Positions 1 through 11,103 of a DNA stretch of 64,000 bases are shown piece after piece. Position 1 is the first letter of the stretch, and each line of letters opens with the position of its first letter. A model generated the notes under the pieces. That model saw nothing but the letters and a program-made list of their open reading frames with translations. It did not search any database and had not been told where the DNA came from. Source of the stretch: Eutreptiella sp. 'Long Island Sound 2002' (lineage: Eukaryota; Euglenozoa; Euglenophyceae; Eutreptiales; Eutreptiaceae); NCBI GenBank assembly GCA_964036045.1, contig OZ038381.1:139573657-139637656 (forward strand), given 5' to 3'. The translations under genes were made by a program, and so were the position numbers.

Positions 1-59
1 CCCTCATTACGTCCGCTCTTTGCGCAAGGCCTCGCGCAATAACTTGTCCCTCATTGCAG

Positions 60-869
60 ATTCCGAATTATCTGACGTTTGGACCTACTCAAGTAGAGGA
101 GATGGATCCTGTTGAATTTGGCGGTCACCTTCCGATAACGACGGTTATGTGGTATTTTGACACTCAACCCTTTTACCTGAAGCAGGATAAGAGCTTCAAG
201 CCTGTGTTTGTGTTCATCGATCATCAGCCGGATCTGGTGTGCAAGATCGCGTCCATCGAGCCGGATTCTCGCATGTACCTTCTTGGTGTTACCTCCGACA
301 ATCTCTCTGATTGGGTCAACAGGGTGCAGACTCAGTTGAACCATGTCTTGACACAAGGGTCGAACCTGGACGGGTCTGGTGATTGGGACCAGCAGGCCAA
401 CTGGTCAAACCATGGTATTCCCCTTTGGGTTTGCGATGACAAGGTTGGTTCTGATGCGTTGTCGCTGAAGGAGGAAGAGACTGTTGAGAAAGGTCAAGCT
501 GCAGAAGCACTGGCCCCTGCAAAGCAGAAGTCTACTGGTGGGGAACCAGCCCCCAAGAAGAGAAAGACTGCCTCCAAGCCTCAGGCAGCAAAGTCGGTTA
601 CCGGTGCAGAATCCGACGAGAGCGATGGGGATGAAGAGAAGGAGAGCGAGGAAGAAGGGGAGGAGGAAGCGCAGGTCTCCCAGGGCAAGGCAGCGAAGAA
701 AGTGGCAGCGCAGTTGAGGTCCGATGAAACCGGGGCCCGAGCTCCATTCAAGCAGCCAGCCCGTCAGTCCCAGCCAAGAAGCGAGCCCGCAAAGCCACCG
801 CCTAAGGGTATGACGTCCGTTGCTAAGGCATTGGGTTCTAAGATGCAAACTGTTCCGAAGAAAAAGTAA
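60..869 (+). CDS. Unknown protein, 3' exon (partial gene)
   Basis: An open frame of 269 codons ends at a TAA at 867-869. It begins directly after a good splice acceptor: a pyrimidine-rich stretch ending in TTGCAG at 54-59. I therefore read it as a last exon whose earlier exons lie left of the window. The first 130 residues look globular, with the aromatic stretch VMWYFDTQPFYL. The rest is low complexity: Lys-rich (PAPKKRKT), then a Glu/Asp run around residues 180-205, then a basic tail ending KKK. PKKRK-like stretches could be nuclear localisation signals. I do not recognise the family. The basic and acidic tail resembles in style, not detectably in sequence, the unknown gene at 1863-4541. 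Confidence 0.55.
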   Translation: MPNYLTFGPTQVEEMDPVEFGGHLPITTVMWYFDTQPFYLKQDKSFKPVFVFIDHQPDLVCKIASIEPDSRMYLLGVTSDNLSDWVNRVQTQLNHVLTQGSNLDGSGDWDQQANWSNHGIPLWVCDDKVGSDALSLKEEETVEKGQAAEALAPAKQKSTGGEPAPKKRKTASKPQAAKSVTGAESDESDGDEEKESEEEGEEEAQVSQGKAAKKVAAQLRSDETGARAPFKQPARQSQPRSEPAKPPPKGMTSVAKALGSKMQTVPKKK

Positions 870-1466
870 TTTCTTCGCTTGTTCTGATATATTCTGCGCA
901 AGGGCTCGCGCTATGCATTTCTCTTCAACGACCTTTATGCTGTCACCTTGTGCGGCACATTTTTCTCTGTGATGCATTTTATTGCGCTGTTGTGTTCGTG
1001 TTTGCGCGAGGCCTGGCGGAGAGAAGGGGTGCCCAAAAATGCTTCTTGTCGTGCAGCGTGCAACATGGTTTTCGAAAACTGGTTTTCCAAAAGATTGAAA
1101 GCTCATGGGTGTTTTTATTGCAAAGCATAAGTGGTATAGGAAACAAAAGGTCGTGGTTTTGCCAAAACAGAACTTCATTTTTGTGGAAATAAAACATTTT
1201 CCCGGGCAGCCGGTTTTGTTGAAAATAAAGGAAAATGGACCAGTTAATTGCTTTTCAGAGGATTTTTGGTTCTTGTTTTTTAGGTCCCCCCCAAAGGGAC
1301 TTTTTTTTCGCAGTGCCGTGGAGAGGCAGTTTTGGGCACATTTTGACCATGCAACTTGAGCCGCCTAAGTATCTATCGGTGGACATATGATCCATTCTTC
1401 CAAGGGTGTGCACAAATTGCAAAAAGGTTTCAAAACACTATATGTCCCCATAAATGATCACCCTAC
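870..1466. other. Non-coding stretch after the first gene
   Basis: No convincing coding frame was found. It holds a 16-bp motif (GCGCAAGGGCTCGCGC, 896-911) that differs by one base from the copy in the intron at 22-37. A related sequence in opposite orientation lies at 1004-1019. The remainder has T-rich and A-rich runs. Confidence 0.4.
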
Positions 1467-1763
1467 TTGCTTTGGCTCCGCAACGAGGGGGCCATCGTAT
1501 TGGATAATTTGCAACCTTCGGGGGGGGCCATGTTTTGTGGCGACATTGTTGAGTCGCTGAACTATGTTTTTGAAGACAACTTTCTAAACACAAGTTCCCG
1601 GGGTGGTGGTCGTAAGGCTACCAAGGAGGAAAAGGATGAGGCAATGCTCCGACATGCGCCCGAGCGCACCTTCCTCTACAACGAGATCCCTCGATAGGAC
1701 GGGCGGCGGCGACGGGAAGATGAGCACGTAGTGCACGCTCAATTGGAAGTTGGCAACTAGGAG
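1467..1763 (+). pseudogene. Degenerate exon upstream of intron 1764-1849
   Basis: Frame 1467-1697 (76 codons) ends in TAG. The same frame continues beyond the stop with a charged stretch (DGRRRREDEHVVHAQLEVG), then a second TAG next to the GT donor at 1764. This suggests a decayed exon joined to the gene downstream. The segment with ERTFLYNEIPR looks coding, but I do not recognise the family. It could be the tail of a separate mobile-element protein. Confidence 0.3.
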
Positions 1764-1849
1764 GTGTGTGTGTGGTTCAACCCTGGTTCAGGAGGTTCAC
1801 CCGTGCGGTTGAACCGGCTTCTCCACGGTTTCACCCCTGCTTCTCTCAG
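1764..1849 (+). other. Intron (86 bp), GGTTGAACC-rich
   Basis: GT at 1764-1765 and a pyrimidine-rich acceptor TTCTCTCAG ending at 1849. Between them lie several GGTTCA / GGTTGAACC / GGTTTCACC motifs in both orientations, as in the two introns of the following gene. The ATG of that gene follows 13 bases after the acceptor. Confidence 0.45.
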
Positions 1850-2639
1850 GTGCCTTTGCGCCATGGACAAGGAGTCTTTGGGGAAGGCTCTCCAGGACTG
1901 CCTGCGGGCACTGGGTACGGGACAAGGCGCCTATCCACCAGCCGCGCCAGGGCCACAAGCAGCGGCAACGCCTCCAGCTCCCCACCTGGCCGACAGGTTC
2001 CCGCTGAAGGAAGAAGTGGTGGTCCACAACACCTGCTACCCCGACACCACCCTGGCGCCCGAGACGCCTGAGTTGCGGTGGCTGGCTGACGTGACGCCAA
2101 AGTACGTGTTCCGCCGTGCCATGACGCTCTGGATGAAGAAGCACTGCCAAGAAAACAAGGATGGGGTCCAGTCCTACCCCTGGGAGACATAGTGCCTGAG
2201 CGCCGGGGAGTTTTCGGAGTAGAAGGTGCTGCGTGTGGGCCTGTCGAGCGACCCCTGAGGCCACATGTCCCTGGATGAACCAGGTCTGGATGCCCTGTTC
2301 AGGATATGGGCCATTGCAGGGTGCGGTGTTGCAAGGAGCGCGTCCTGGTTTGGCGCGGATTCCGTGGGCCGGGCCGGTGGTCACAGCGCAGGACACGGTC
2401 CATGCTTCTTCTTCAAGGCCCCGGTGGAGTTGCCACCAGGTTGGTTCGACGAATCGGAGGTCCAGCGGTACACGGCGACTCCGAGCAGCATGCTGGCTAT
2501 GGGCGCCACCATCTCAGGTGGGGGAAAGCACAAGAAGGCCAAAGCAAGCGCCGCGACGGCAGCAGCGGCGCCAACGGCAATGGCACCATCGCCATTCGTG
2601 CAGCCAAGTGTGGTTCAAGCGACCCAAGGGGTGCAACAG

Positions 2640-2795
2640 GTATGCAGTAGTTCAACCGTCGTTTTAGCGGGTGCAACCGTGCGGCTGAACCGCCTTCACC
2701 GTCTTCAACCGTGCACAGTTGAGCGTCACTTTCCTACACACTGAATCGCGTTCCCCCACTTCCGCGGTTCACCTGCCTCCTTGCTTTCTCTGCAG
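2640..2795 (+). other. Intron (156 bp), phase 0
   Basis: The donor follows CAACAG as GTATGC at 2640; the acceptor CTTTCTCTGCAG ends at 2795. Joining keeps the frame (…GVQQ then LTATDV…). The intron contains several GTTCAACCG / GTGCAACCG / GGCTGAACCG motifs. Confidence 0.65.
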
Positions 2796-3674
2796 TTGAC
2801 CGCCACTGATGTGCCTGAGCACATGTTCGTGGTGGATCGGCTTGGCCCTGGCATTGTCCTCCGCGGGCGATGGCCACCCATGCCCATCGTGGAGTGGTGG
2901 GACCCGTGGTATCGGCAGATCCCTGGCGCCGCTCAAGTGGTCGACCGCATGAGTCTTGGCGTGCAGCGGGGCTTGCGGGAAGTGAGCAATGCCGGGCAGG
3001 ACAGTCCTGCGCCAGAACGGCAGAGGTCAACGCCCCTGGAGTCCAGTCCAGCCGTCACCACCGCGCCCCAACCGAGTCCTGTGGTAGAGAGCTTTGAGGA
3101 GTTCTACAAGAGTGCGTGGGACCGCCCACTTGGAGCAAGTGGAGCATCCGAGAGCAGTGGAAAGGCCCCCAAGCCTCCACGTCTTCCAGCACCACCGCCA
3201 CCAGAAGAGACGAGCACCCCCGGCAGCAAAGTGGTTCCGAAGTCCCTGTTTCAGTCCGCCCGGAAGGAGCTCCTTCCACGGAAGGGAACAAGTGCAAAGG
3301 CTGAAGCACCGCCCACGAAGGCCCAAGTCTCTGGCGACAAGAAGCCGAAAAAGAAAGCCAAAACTGGCAGCGGTGCTTCCTCGAAAAAGCGGAAAATCGC
3401 CCCAGACAGCAGTGAGACGGACGAGTCAGACCCCCTCTTTGAAGAGCACGAATGGGTCCCAGCCGCAAAGCATATCCCAAAGGAGAAGAAGATGAAGATA
3501 GTTCTGGCCCCCAGTTCCGGGAGTGACTCCAGCAAGCTCCGCAGCAACACGGTGCGGGATCTGAAGGCCCTGGCAACTGAGTTGGCTGCGGGATCGAGAG
3601 ATGGCGACGAGGAGAAAGCGATCAGGGCAGAATGGGCGCATGTGTCAGCTCTGAAGGTGTGCACGGATGAGCCG

Positions 3675-3743
3675 GTGAAGTGTAGTTCAACCGCAGGCTT
3701 GCACCGCCTGAACCACGGTTTCACTATTTTTTCTTTTTTGCAG
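3675..3743 (+). other. Intron (69 bp), phase 0
   Basis: The donor is GTGAAG at 3675; the acceptor, with a T-rich tract ending TTTTTTGCAG, ends at 3743. Joining keeps the frame (…CTDEP then SLDQAQ…). An alternative donor at 3680 would shift the frame. The centre is again built of GTTCAACCG and GAACCACGGTTTCAC motifs. Confidence 0.65.
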
Positions 3744-4562
3744 AGCCTGGATCAAGCCCAACAACAATGACTGGCAGTTGAGGACACGCGCAAAGAGCTG
3801 CGACAGCGGTTCGGACGGGCGGCCAACACGCCGATTCGATGGGTCATCGTTGACGGTCCTGATGGCAAACCACGTCTGGCCGTGGGTACCCCGGGGATAG
3901 CCACGAAGGGGACCCCCCGGCCCAAAAAGGGGAAAGAATTGGTCTTCGTTCCCCCGCAGTGGAGGGAGGAGGGCGATGCAGCTGGGACAACGTGGCCAGT
4001 TATTGCAGTCAAGGACAGCACAAGCTTCAGTAACCCCCACGCTGCCGAGGAGGCGTTGAAAGAGCGCCGCGCCCAGAAACAGGAAGCAATCGATGAGGAG
4101 GGCAAGAAGACAATGGAGGACTCCCCCTCGTACAGTCCACTCGAGGAGGAGGAGGTCACGCCCGCGCCGGAAGCTGAAGCGGAAAAGGACAGTGACAATG
4201 GGGTTCCTGTGCCGACGCCGCGGGTAATTCCAGAGCCAAAGGACACTGAGAAGCACATTCCTGTGCCTAGTCCGCCGGAGGTGCCAGAGCCAAAGGAGAG
4301 TGAAGAACAGGTGGTCAAAGAGGAAAAGGTGGAGTCTGCTGGTCCAGGGGTGCAGGAGCACCAGGAGAGTGGGGAGGACTCGCCTGCAGCCTCGGTTGGT
4401 CAAGAGGGGATTGAGGAGGTTGGTGGAGCGCCGAAGGACGAGGAGAAGCCTGCATGTAAGCAGGACGATACCGACGAGGCAGCCCCAGAGGTTGGTGCAC
4501 CAGTGCCTCACGTGAAGGAAGAGCTACTCCCAAACGACTGACTTTTCACGTGCCTCAAGGGA

Positions 4563-5105
4563 ATGAGGGGGTGGCAGTGGCGGGAGCGACACAGGGCACC
4601 GTACCGTAGGCAGTTGTGGGGGGCCGTAGGGGTGCAGGGGCATCACCGTGTGCAAGTTGCAGTGCAAACGTGGAGAGATCTGGACCTGGTCTGGCGTGTG
4701 AACGCACACATCGGAAGTATACTCCCCCAACTAACCTACACTGCGCTGGCAGTGGTCCATGGGGTGGGCGATCATCCCATGCTTGTACATAGGCATCCAG
4801 AGGATGACACTCTCGTTATGGGGGAAGTAGCCCTGGGTGATTTTGTGCGGGGTGAACTGTTTACCAGTGCCCTACTTTGTGCAAATGGGCCTTCTCGTCC
4901 TGCATGGATACGTTGGGGGCGTGATTTATTATGGGGACACATTGTGGATCCTCGATATGGGGTCATGCTTAACGCTCTTGGGCCCCACATGCCTCTGGCG
5001 TGGTCTGGAAAGCGCATTGTGCTCGTACCGTACACAGGCATTGCCTGGAGACGTCTGCCTGTGGCGATGCAGAATGAACTGGTCACGTTTGGCTTCCCAA
5101 GGTGA
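4563..5105 (+). CDS. Unknown protein, about 180 aa
   Basis: Open frame of 180 codons ending TGA at 5103-5105. It is in the same frame as the preceding gene, separated from it only by the TGA at 4539, so it may be the C-terminal part of that protein in an intact copy. The composition looks like a folded domain (LTYTALAVVHGVGDHPML, GKRIVLVPYTGIAWRRLP) and is free of low complexity, unlike the acidic tail just before it. The family is not recognised. Confidence 0.35.
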   Translation: MRGWQWRERHRAPYRRQLWGAVGVQGHHRVQVAVQTWRDLDLVWRVNAHIGSILPQLTYTALAVVHGVGDHPMLVHRHPEDDTLVMGEVALGDFVRGELFTSALLCANGPSRPAWIRWGRDLLWGHIVDPRYGVMLNALGPHMPLAWSGKRIVLVPYTGIAWRRLPVAMQNELVTFGFPR

Positions 5106-5663
5106 AGATGTGTTTTTTGTGTAGTGCTTCGTGCAACAGCGGTTGAACCGGTGAAGCCGGTGCAACCGCGCGCCTGTCCAGCGGTTGAACCACCTCGAAA
5201 GCCGGTTACATATTAGTGCAATCAATGAGGAAACAAGCTTCTGACAATCAAGTGTAGGCTTGCATGTAATTGTTGTTCACTAAAAAGGGTCTAAAGTCCT
5301 AAAGGGAATCCAAACAAGGCGCAGGGGTGTATGTCATCACGCCTAACGAAACGTTGATGGTGAAGCCGTGCGGTTTCACCAATACAGCCGCCGCGACTGG
5401 CACCTACACCACCACCGCCGTAAAATATGATCCAAGAGAAATAGGTCTCCAGTGTTTTGCCCCAATGAGGTAAGAAGGTTTCCAAAAACATTCTTTTTAG
5501 GGGGTGTGGCATCTCTTGGAGGGCTGAAAAATAGCGGTTTTCAGGTTGATACTTATCAATTTGTTGCTGCACCACGATAGGGGTACAACCCCGGGGAAGC
5601 CGTAATGAAAGTGCGCGGTTGAACTCGGTTGAACCACGGTTTCACTTGGGTAATTCAAGGGTA
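5106..5663. other. Non-coding spacer with GGTTGAACC motifs
   Basis: No coding frame supported. Clusters of CGGTTGAACC, GGTGAAGCC, GTGCAACCG and GGTTTCACC occur at about 5140-5205, 5360-5380 and 5612-5648. They have the same flavour as the introns at 1764-3743, so this may hold remnants of further introns or of the repeat that supplied them. Confidence 0.4.
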
Positions 5664-5948
5664 CCTGATCCAAATGAGCACGTAGGGCTGGACTGCGACG
5701 ATGACAGTGAGGAGGATAACTATACCGCGGAGTGAATCCTAACGGACAAGCCGGACCCCGCAACGCCGGGGGGGAGGCTATACAAGGTTCCTTGGAAAGG
5801 AGTTGCCGCTTCGCGAGACTGGTGGAAACCTCCGAGCAGTTTTGTGCCGAGGTATACCACGGTGTGGCCGGACTATCTCAAGAAAAAGGGGATTAGTTTA
5901 GATGTAAAGGATGTCATGGTGCATTTGATCATGCACGAGCAGGATTGA
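5664..5948 (+). pseudogene. Ty3 chromovirus 3' fossil: integrase tail and chromodomain
   Basis: The frame reads an acidic linker (DCDDDSEEDNYTAE), a TGA at 5733, then ILTDKPDPATPGGRLYKVPWKG and a Trp-Lys-Pro-Pro-containing block. It ends YLKKKGISLDVKDVMVHLIMHEQD with TGA at 5946-5948. The …YKV.WKG…W.PPSSFVPRY pattern is that of chromodomains at the C-terminus of chromoviral integrases, which target new insertions to chromatin. The paralogue at 25826-26170 has CGA where this copy has TGA. The 5' part of the element is absent. Confidence 0.75.
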
Positions 5949-7060
5949 GTGACTCTCCCTTCAACCCTGACACGATTGTTTGGTTTTGCACAATTCGCCG
6001 CAGGGATGCACTTACCATGGCTCAATACCTCCCAAGTACCCCCCATCCCAATTTTCTTGACATGAGACGAGCATGTGGAACCAAGATCAGTCTTGCATTG
6101 TGTTCATATTTTTTTGTGTGCACAATCGGTCGCCGCTTGCTCAGGAGATTCCTACGGATCGAGAACTGTCAAGACCCACTCATGTTTCCCATTTTTTTGG
6201 TGGAGCCTTTGGTAAGTGCATTGGCGGGAGCGACATCCCCGCTATATGGGATGGTTCGCACACTTCTGGGTGAGATTTCCAGAGTTTGCGGGGGATATGA
6301 AGTTGATATTTCTTTGCTTTGCTCTGCTTACCCTCGTTGTTTTGTTGCTTTGTTTTCGCCTCTTTAGAGTGCAGTTTGACCTATTGGGAGGTTGCTGGAC
6401 GCTATGGGGACCACCGGATGTGCTAGACCCCTCCCCAAGTGCCATTTGCTTTTTTAGCACATCACGTTCTATTTTTACAACGCTTGTTTTATTTTTAGTA
6501 ACAAAATTTGTATTTTTGGAACTTGGTCCTACCGGCTTTGTTTCGCGTTCTGTCTGAATCCGGAGCCACTCGATAGCTGTCGCCGTTGCATTGGTGAGGT
6601 CGTTTTTCCTTCAGGGTCCCTCAGTTTGGAGATCTCAATTTTTCGCCTCCGCTAGTTTTTAGTAGAAAATGTTACTATTTTTAGTAGAAAATTGTTTTCT
6701 CGTACCTCTGCGTTTTGGGCACCTTGGGACCATCCTAACGGATCCAAGACCACTTTTTTGCGAGCGGGACGCGATAGCGATGTCTGTTTGAGCTCATCTT
6801 GCATCTGGAGTCCGGTGACTCCGAAAATGGAAGAAAAAACATTTTCGGAAGAACGTTTTTCCGGGGGAAAAAAAAAACAACTTTTGCATTTTTTCTGTCT
6901 ACGCTTGTCATGATGCACCATGACCCCCCCATAATGCCAATGTCTCCTGGAGGTGATCCATTGCTCTTCGTCTCTTGGTCGGGGTGCATGTCATGCGATG
7001 GGTTCATGCTGTGCATGTCAAGCACCATATATCTGTTTGTGTTCTTTTCATGTAGGCCGT
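5949..7060 (+). repeat. Chromovirus 3' flank, type B, copy 1
   Basis: About 1.1 kb directly after the chromodomain fossil, clearly homologous along its length to 26171-27290 after the other type-B chromodomain. Shared stretches include the start GTGACTCTCCCTTCAACC, the central TTTTTAGTAGAAAAT blocks, and the end around CACCATATAT.TGTTTGTG…TTTTCATGTAG. It is 3' untranslated sequence and possibly part of an LTR. The open frames in it are not conserved as proteins between the copies. Confidence 0.7.
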
Positions 7061-7453
7061 TGGAGACCGGCGCGCCTGCCTCAGCGGGGGCCAGCAGCAT
7101 GCACAATGAGCCCCGTTCTCAGCCGGCCCCCGCGTGCCCCGCGCAGCCGCCCAGTAAAGCCGGGGGCGACAGCCCCGGGCTCGAAAAAGGCACCACGGCG
7201 TCAGGAAAGCCGACTGGAGCACCGAGAGCGACCGGAGCGGACGAGGCGCGGCGCACCACGCGCCGCCACGAGGCACGCCAGAGAGGCACGCCGCCGGGCA
7301 CGACCACGGCACACGGACAGGTGCCCAGCAACAACGGCTGCCGGCTGCCTCAAATCCGGACAGCGCGCGCCACAACCACATGACCACGGCACGGGAGGCG
7401 GTGCCAAGCAACACCCAACCAGGCGGGGAGCGCCCACCAAAACGCACCCACGC
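7061..7453. other. GC-rich non-coding spacer
   Basis: About 390 bp, rich in GC, between the type-B flank and the first type-A LTR-like unit. It is open in several frames because of composition; no protein is recognised. It has no counterpart before the second LTR-like unit at 18207. Confidence 0.35.
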
Positions 7454-9669
7454 TGAAGCCGGTTCGGACCCCCGTGGCCATCTTTGGGTCACTTGGGGTG
7501 TGTATCTATGTGCCAGCAAGCCGCCATTGGCTGATATCATACTCTCGCATCCACCTGACCTAACCTGTTGTGATAGTGTGATAGGCTTGGCCATTTCAGC
7601 TATGAGCGGCCATATTCAATACCGAGGCGCCGCCGGCTGAGATTTATATATCAAAATATCAGGAATCAACAGGGTTTTTTTATCATAATGTTTCCGTAAT
7701 TTTTCAGCTATCCGTTCTGATAGTCAATGTATCGGCGACTGTCAGTTGGCTCGCGATTTTGCAATAACCGATTGGTTAACTGTTATTTCCAGATATTTTA
7801 GCGGAAACCCCGATGAAGGGTTAAGTTTCATCAGAAAAGGGTTCGTTGCTTCCGCAATTTTCATGTTATACACTCGCAAAATTATTCCGATTCTTTCAGA
7901 CATTCGAAATCGTATTTTCGATTTCGAGGTCGCCGCACTTGATATGATGCATTTTGAGTGGTCCTACATTTTTCCCCGATCACGAATCAACCTCCTTTCT
8001 CTTGTCTCCTTCATTTTTCTTGGAGATATAGTCGAAACAAAATTGATTCGTGAGGCCACTTTGAAGAATCATATCTCCGGCTCATTGCGAGGAATTACAA
8101 TTTTGAGATATTGGCTGCAATCGCCTTGGTCTCAACTTAATCTGAGAAGCGTCAAACGCCTTTGATGTGTACACATGCTTGGTGTAGCAAGGGATAATGG
8201 TAAAGAGAGTAGAAAGTGTTTTATAACTTTTGGACCATGCAACCGAATATTTTAATGCGACTTTCGAGTGTACGGCATGAGTGTTGGTGTTGCATAGAAA
8301 CTTTTTTGGGGTTCCTATGTCTTTGCAACGTAAAGTTATGTCCATGGAGGGGCATGACATACCACGGTGGGAGCCACTTTTTAAGGGTATGTGTCATATG
8401 CATGGTGTGTGCTTCGCTATGCTCACGCCCATGTTATATATCTCCGTTTGTAGGAAGATATGTGGGGTCATACGTGGCAAGGTCTTTGCCCATGTCCCAA
8501 TGGTGAGCTCCATAGCGCTAGACTAAGTCTACCGCACATATGGTGCATGTGGGAAGGCTTACAGAGCGACCCACAACCGCCACTATCAATTTTCCCATTT
8601 TCATGGTGCGTGTCGGGAGGAGGTTCGAAGGTGTCCCTATGCGTCCATATGGGGATCCAAGTGGGGAGATTGTTTGCAAACGGTCCCAAGCAATTGTGTT
8701 TTGAGCCATATGTTGATACCATGGGTGAGCGGAGTTATATACTATTGTAGTTATCTTGAATTTAGGAATATTTGCATGTTTTTGACCTCATTTTATGCTC
8801 ATTTTTGTCTTTTATGTGCTCAACTGGTCGGCTAACAGTAAAGTGCCTAGAGATCCGTGAACTATGGTATGTTGCTAAAATGTTGGCATATGCTTCGGTG
8901 TTGCACCTCACCATATGCCGGATCACGTGGTCACTTTGGCGTGGCAAACGAGGCCTCACAAAATTAGGTCTCCAATTTGTGAGTTGACTGGTGAAGTATG
9001 GCATGCATATATCGGGAGGGGTTTGGGAGCCAATGTTTGCCTGATTTTGCTATGTTGTGAGGTCATCTTCATGGGGCAATTCTCCAAGCCCAATCGACCC
9101 CAAGTCCAATCAAAGTTATGTCAGGGTAGGGCATTGTCCTGAGGGCCACTCTAGGCCATGACACGCCACCTCCCTTATTGGGCTAGGATTTGGAGGCTTG
9201 GGAGGGAACACATTTTTGGGGTTTGTGTAGTGACCTTCGACACATGGCATTTAGCCACCTTATTTGACTTGGTTCAGGGCATCATGTTGGCGAGTCAAGG
9301 GAAGGTCCTGAGTCCAGGGAATGAGGGGTCTATGGCTGTGATTGTGTATGTTTCCATCCTTCCCGAATTTTGCTTGATTTGTGTTCATATGCCAATTTCA
9401 GGGCTTCTTTTTCCATTATTCTATTGGTGTAATTCTATGTACATGCCCAACGCCCGTGTCTCCGTGTGCACCGTGAGACGACCGGCGTGTTGGAAGGAGT
9501 TGTTGAGTGTCAACGCGGGACCTCAAACATCCTTGGAAGCCCCCAGTGTGGATCATTTGCATTTGAGCTATTGTACTTGGGAATTGGCTATTGCAAGGGA
9601 TCAGGATTTGTGTGAAGGAGCCATATTTTACTATTTTTTGTGGGAAATTGTGCAGGATAGGGCAAAATC
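7454..9669 (+). repeat. LTR-like unit, type A, copy 1
   Basis: Long direct repeat whose homology with 18207-21690 starts abruptly at TGAAGCC, the canonical TG start of an LTR. It runs to the ATG of the gag-like frame at 9670 and about 95 bp into it. Because the second copy also continues into a gag-like start, the LTR end cannot be fixed; two elements in tandem would explain this. Relative to copy 2 it lacks about 135 bp near 9030 and the internal duplication. Substitutions between the copies are scattered, so they are not young twins. Confidence 0.65.
7643..7652 (+). promoter_or_regulatory. Possible TATA-like element in LTR-like unit
   Basis: TTTATATATC lies about 190 bp after the LTR-like start and is conserved at 18396-18405 in copy 2. 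A TATAAATTT at 27598 sits after a similar GCCGGTTC.GA.CCC block at 27524. The conserved position suggests an LTR promoter, but no start site can be shown. Confidence 0.3.
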
Positions 9670-11079
9670 ATGCAGAACCTGGTGAGAAGCAAGACCATAG
9701 GAGTGACGGGTTATGGTGGAAGAGGTACAGCAGGGGCCGGTCCTGGTAGGGACCTTCTTTATGGTAGCAGAGGAGTACCTGCCCCCTACCGCCGCACTTG
9801 GGACCTGGGCCCTCATGAGCCCTGCCCAAGGACGCCCCGGGTGCAGATCATGGAGTCTGTGGAGTCGACGACGGACTTGGAAGCCCCAGAAGAGCGAAGA
9901 TGCTCAGAACGGAGAGCCCTTGTAGGACATAGGCTAGACATGGAGGACCTGGCCTCCATGTGTGAAAGGCAATGCCGCAAGGCTTGCAATCTCCGCTCCG
10001 CTCCGGAGGAGTTGGAGGAGACTGGCAGCAACGGCAGAGCCCGGCGTTACCGGAAGCGCGGGTCCCCAAAACCCGCAGGGGAAGCCAGAGCGATGGAGAC
10101 GGATCCCAGCCCGGTCAGGCTGTGGTCAGCTGCAGATTTCGAGGGGCATTCCGATGGCTATCGGACCGCTTTCCCTTCGGAGTCGGAGGAGATGGTCAGA
10201 CCGCCCACAAGGGCGCACACGGCCCCCGAACCCAGCCTGGAGCATGACGCCGAGGCGTTGGTGAGGCCTGCCAGAGCCAGAACGGCGCCTGTGGCCCGGC
10301 ACACGGAGCCAACGCGGGATAGCATGGGCGACACACCCATGGCGGAGGAGTCTGAGGCGCCGGGAACCGTGGGATGCTCCGGATCAGGTGGAAAGCACGT
10401 TGAGTGCTACTGCGAGCACGTATCCTTCCTCATCGGCAAGTACCCAAAGATGGGGATGGACACCATCGTGCAGCACCTCGACCGCCTGGACAACGCGAAG
10501 GACGGCCTAGAGGAGGACGTAGCCGGGATCCTGGATGACCAGTCGGCAGCGGAGAGAGACATGGCGGAGCTGCGAGCGGAGCAGGACCGGCACCGGGAGA
10601 AAGTGGAGATGGCCCTGCAGAAGCAGCAGCGAGTGGAGGACAGCCTCCTCCACCTGGTGGAGGACATGTCCGGACGCCTGAAAAGGCTAGAGGAGTTACA
10701 ACCCCTCGCCTCAGGTCCGGAGCTCCCGGCAAGGCCGGCAACGGCAGAGCTGGTGGAGCGGGTTAAGACTCTCAGGAGCGCCATGGATAAACCCATCAGC
10801 AGCCCTGCAGAGGCACCATACGCGCCTCCGCGTGTTGACCCGGGTGCGCTGCCGTTTGTTCCCATGTTAAGCGAATTCATAATGCTCGGGGAGCATACGG
10901 CACCGGCTGGGTCCATGCGGGAAGAGCACGCAACCACGGACCTGAGGAGGCTGACGGTACAGATGTCTCATGCCGCCCAGGATCCACCGACGACTACGAC
11001 TGCCCATGCAGTGTATGCGGAAGAGGAGATCCATACCATGCAGGGGCGAACCATGGGAAGGGCTGACGGACATGGTTGA
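9670..11079 (+). pseudogene. gag: Retrotransposon gag-like protein, N-terminal part
   Basis: Open frame of 469 codons starting MQNLVRSKTIG and ending TGA at 11077. The N-terminal third is Pro/Arg-rich. Residues 240-350 are a probable coiled coil: a CECYC-like Cys patch precedes long heptad-like Glu/Arg/Leu stretches (AAERDMAELRAEQDRHREKV…, about 10545-10690). The same start (MQNLVRSKT) recurs at 21691. The frame continues after stops at 11077 and 11092, so this is the first part of a longer polyprotein. Gag would form the virus-like particle; I infer this from position and coiled coil, not from a matched domain. Confidence 0.6.
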
Positions 11080-11103
11080 GGCCATCCAGGCTGAAACCTG
11101 TGG

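Larger units (their letters stand above)
1863..4541 (+). pseudogene. Three-exon gene of unknown function, with in-frame stops
   Basis: Exons 1863-2639, 2796-3674 and 3744-4541 join in one frame through phase-0 GT..AG introns. Exon 1 starts MDKESLGKAL and is rich in Ala/Pro. It carries stops at 2190 (TAG), 2220 (TAG) and 2256 (TGA), yet the same frame resumes with MSLDEPGLDALFRIWAIAG. Exon 2 (LTATDVPEHMFVVDRLGPG) turns into a Pro/Ser/Lys-rich tail with KKPKKKAK and KKRK nuclear-localisation-like stretches. Exon 3 has one TGA at 3768 and ends in a long acidic region with repeated VPEPKE/IPEPKD blocks. The intron structure and frame continuity argue for a real ancestral gene; the four stops argue it is now broken, unless introns were missed. 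It lies upstream of a Ty3 relic and could be an extra ORF of a mobile element. Product unknown. Confidence 0.5.

Noticed and set aside
3687-4511. 274-codon minus-strand frame rich in Leu/Arg
   Set aside because: Antisense shadow of the acidic, spliced plus-strand gene.
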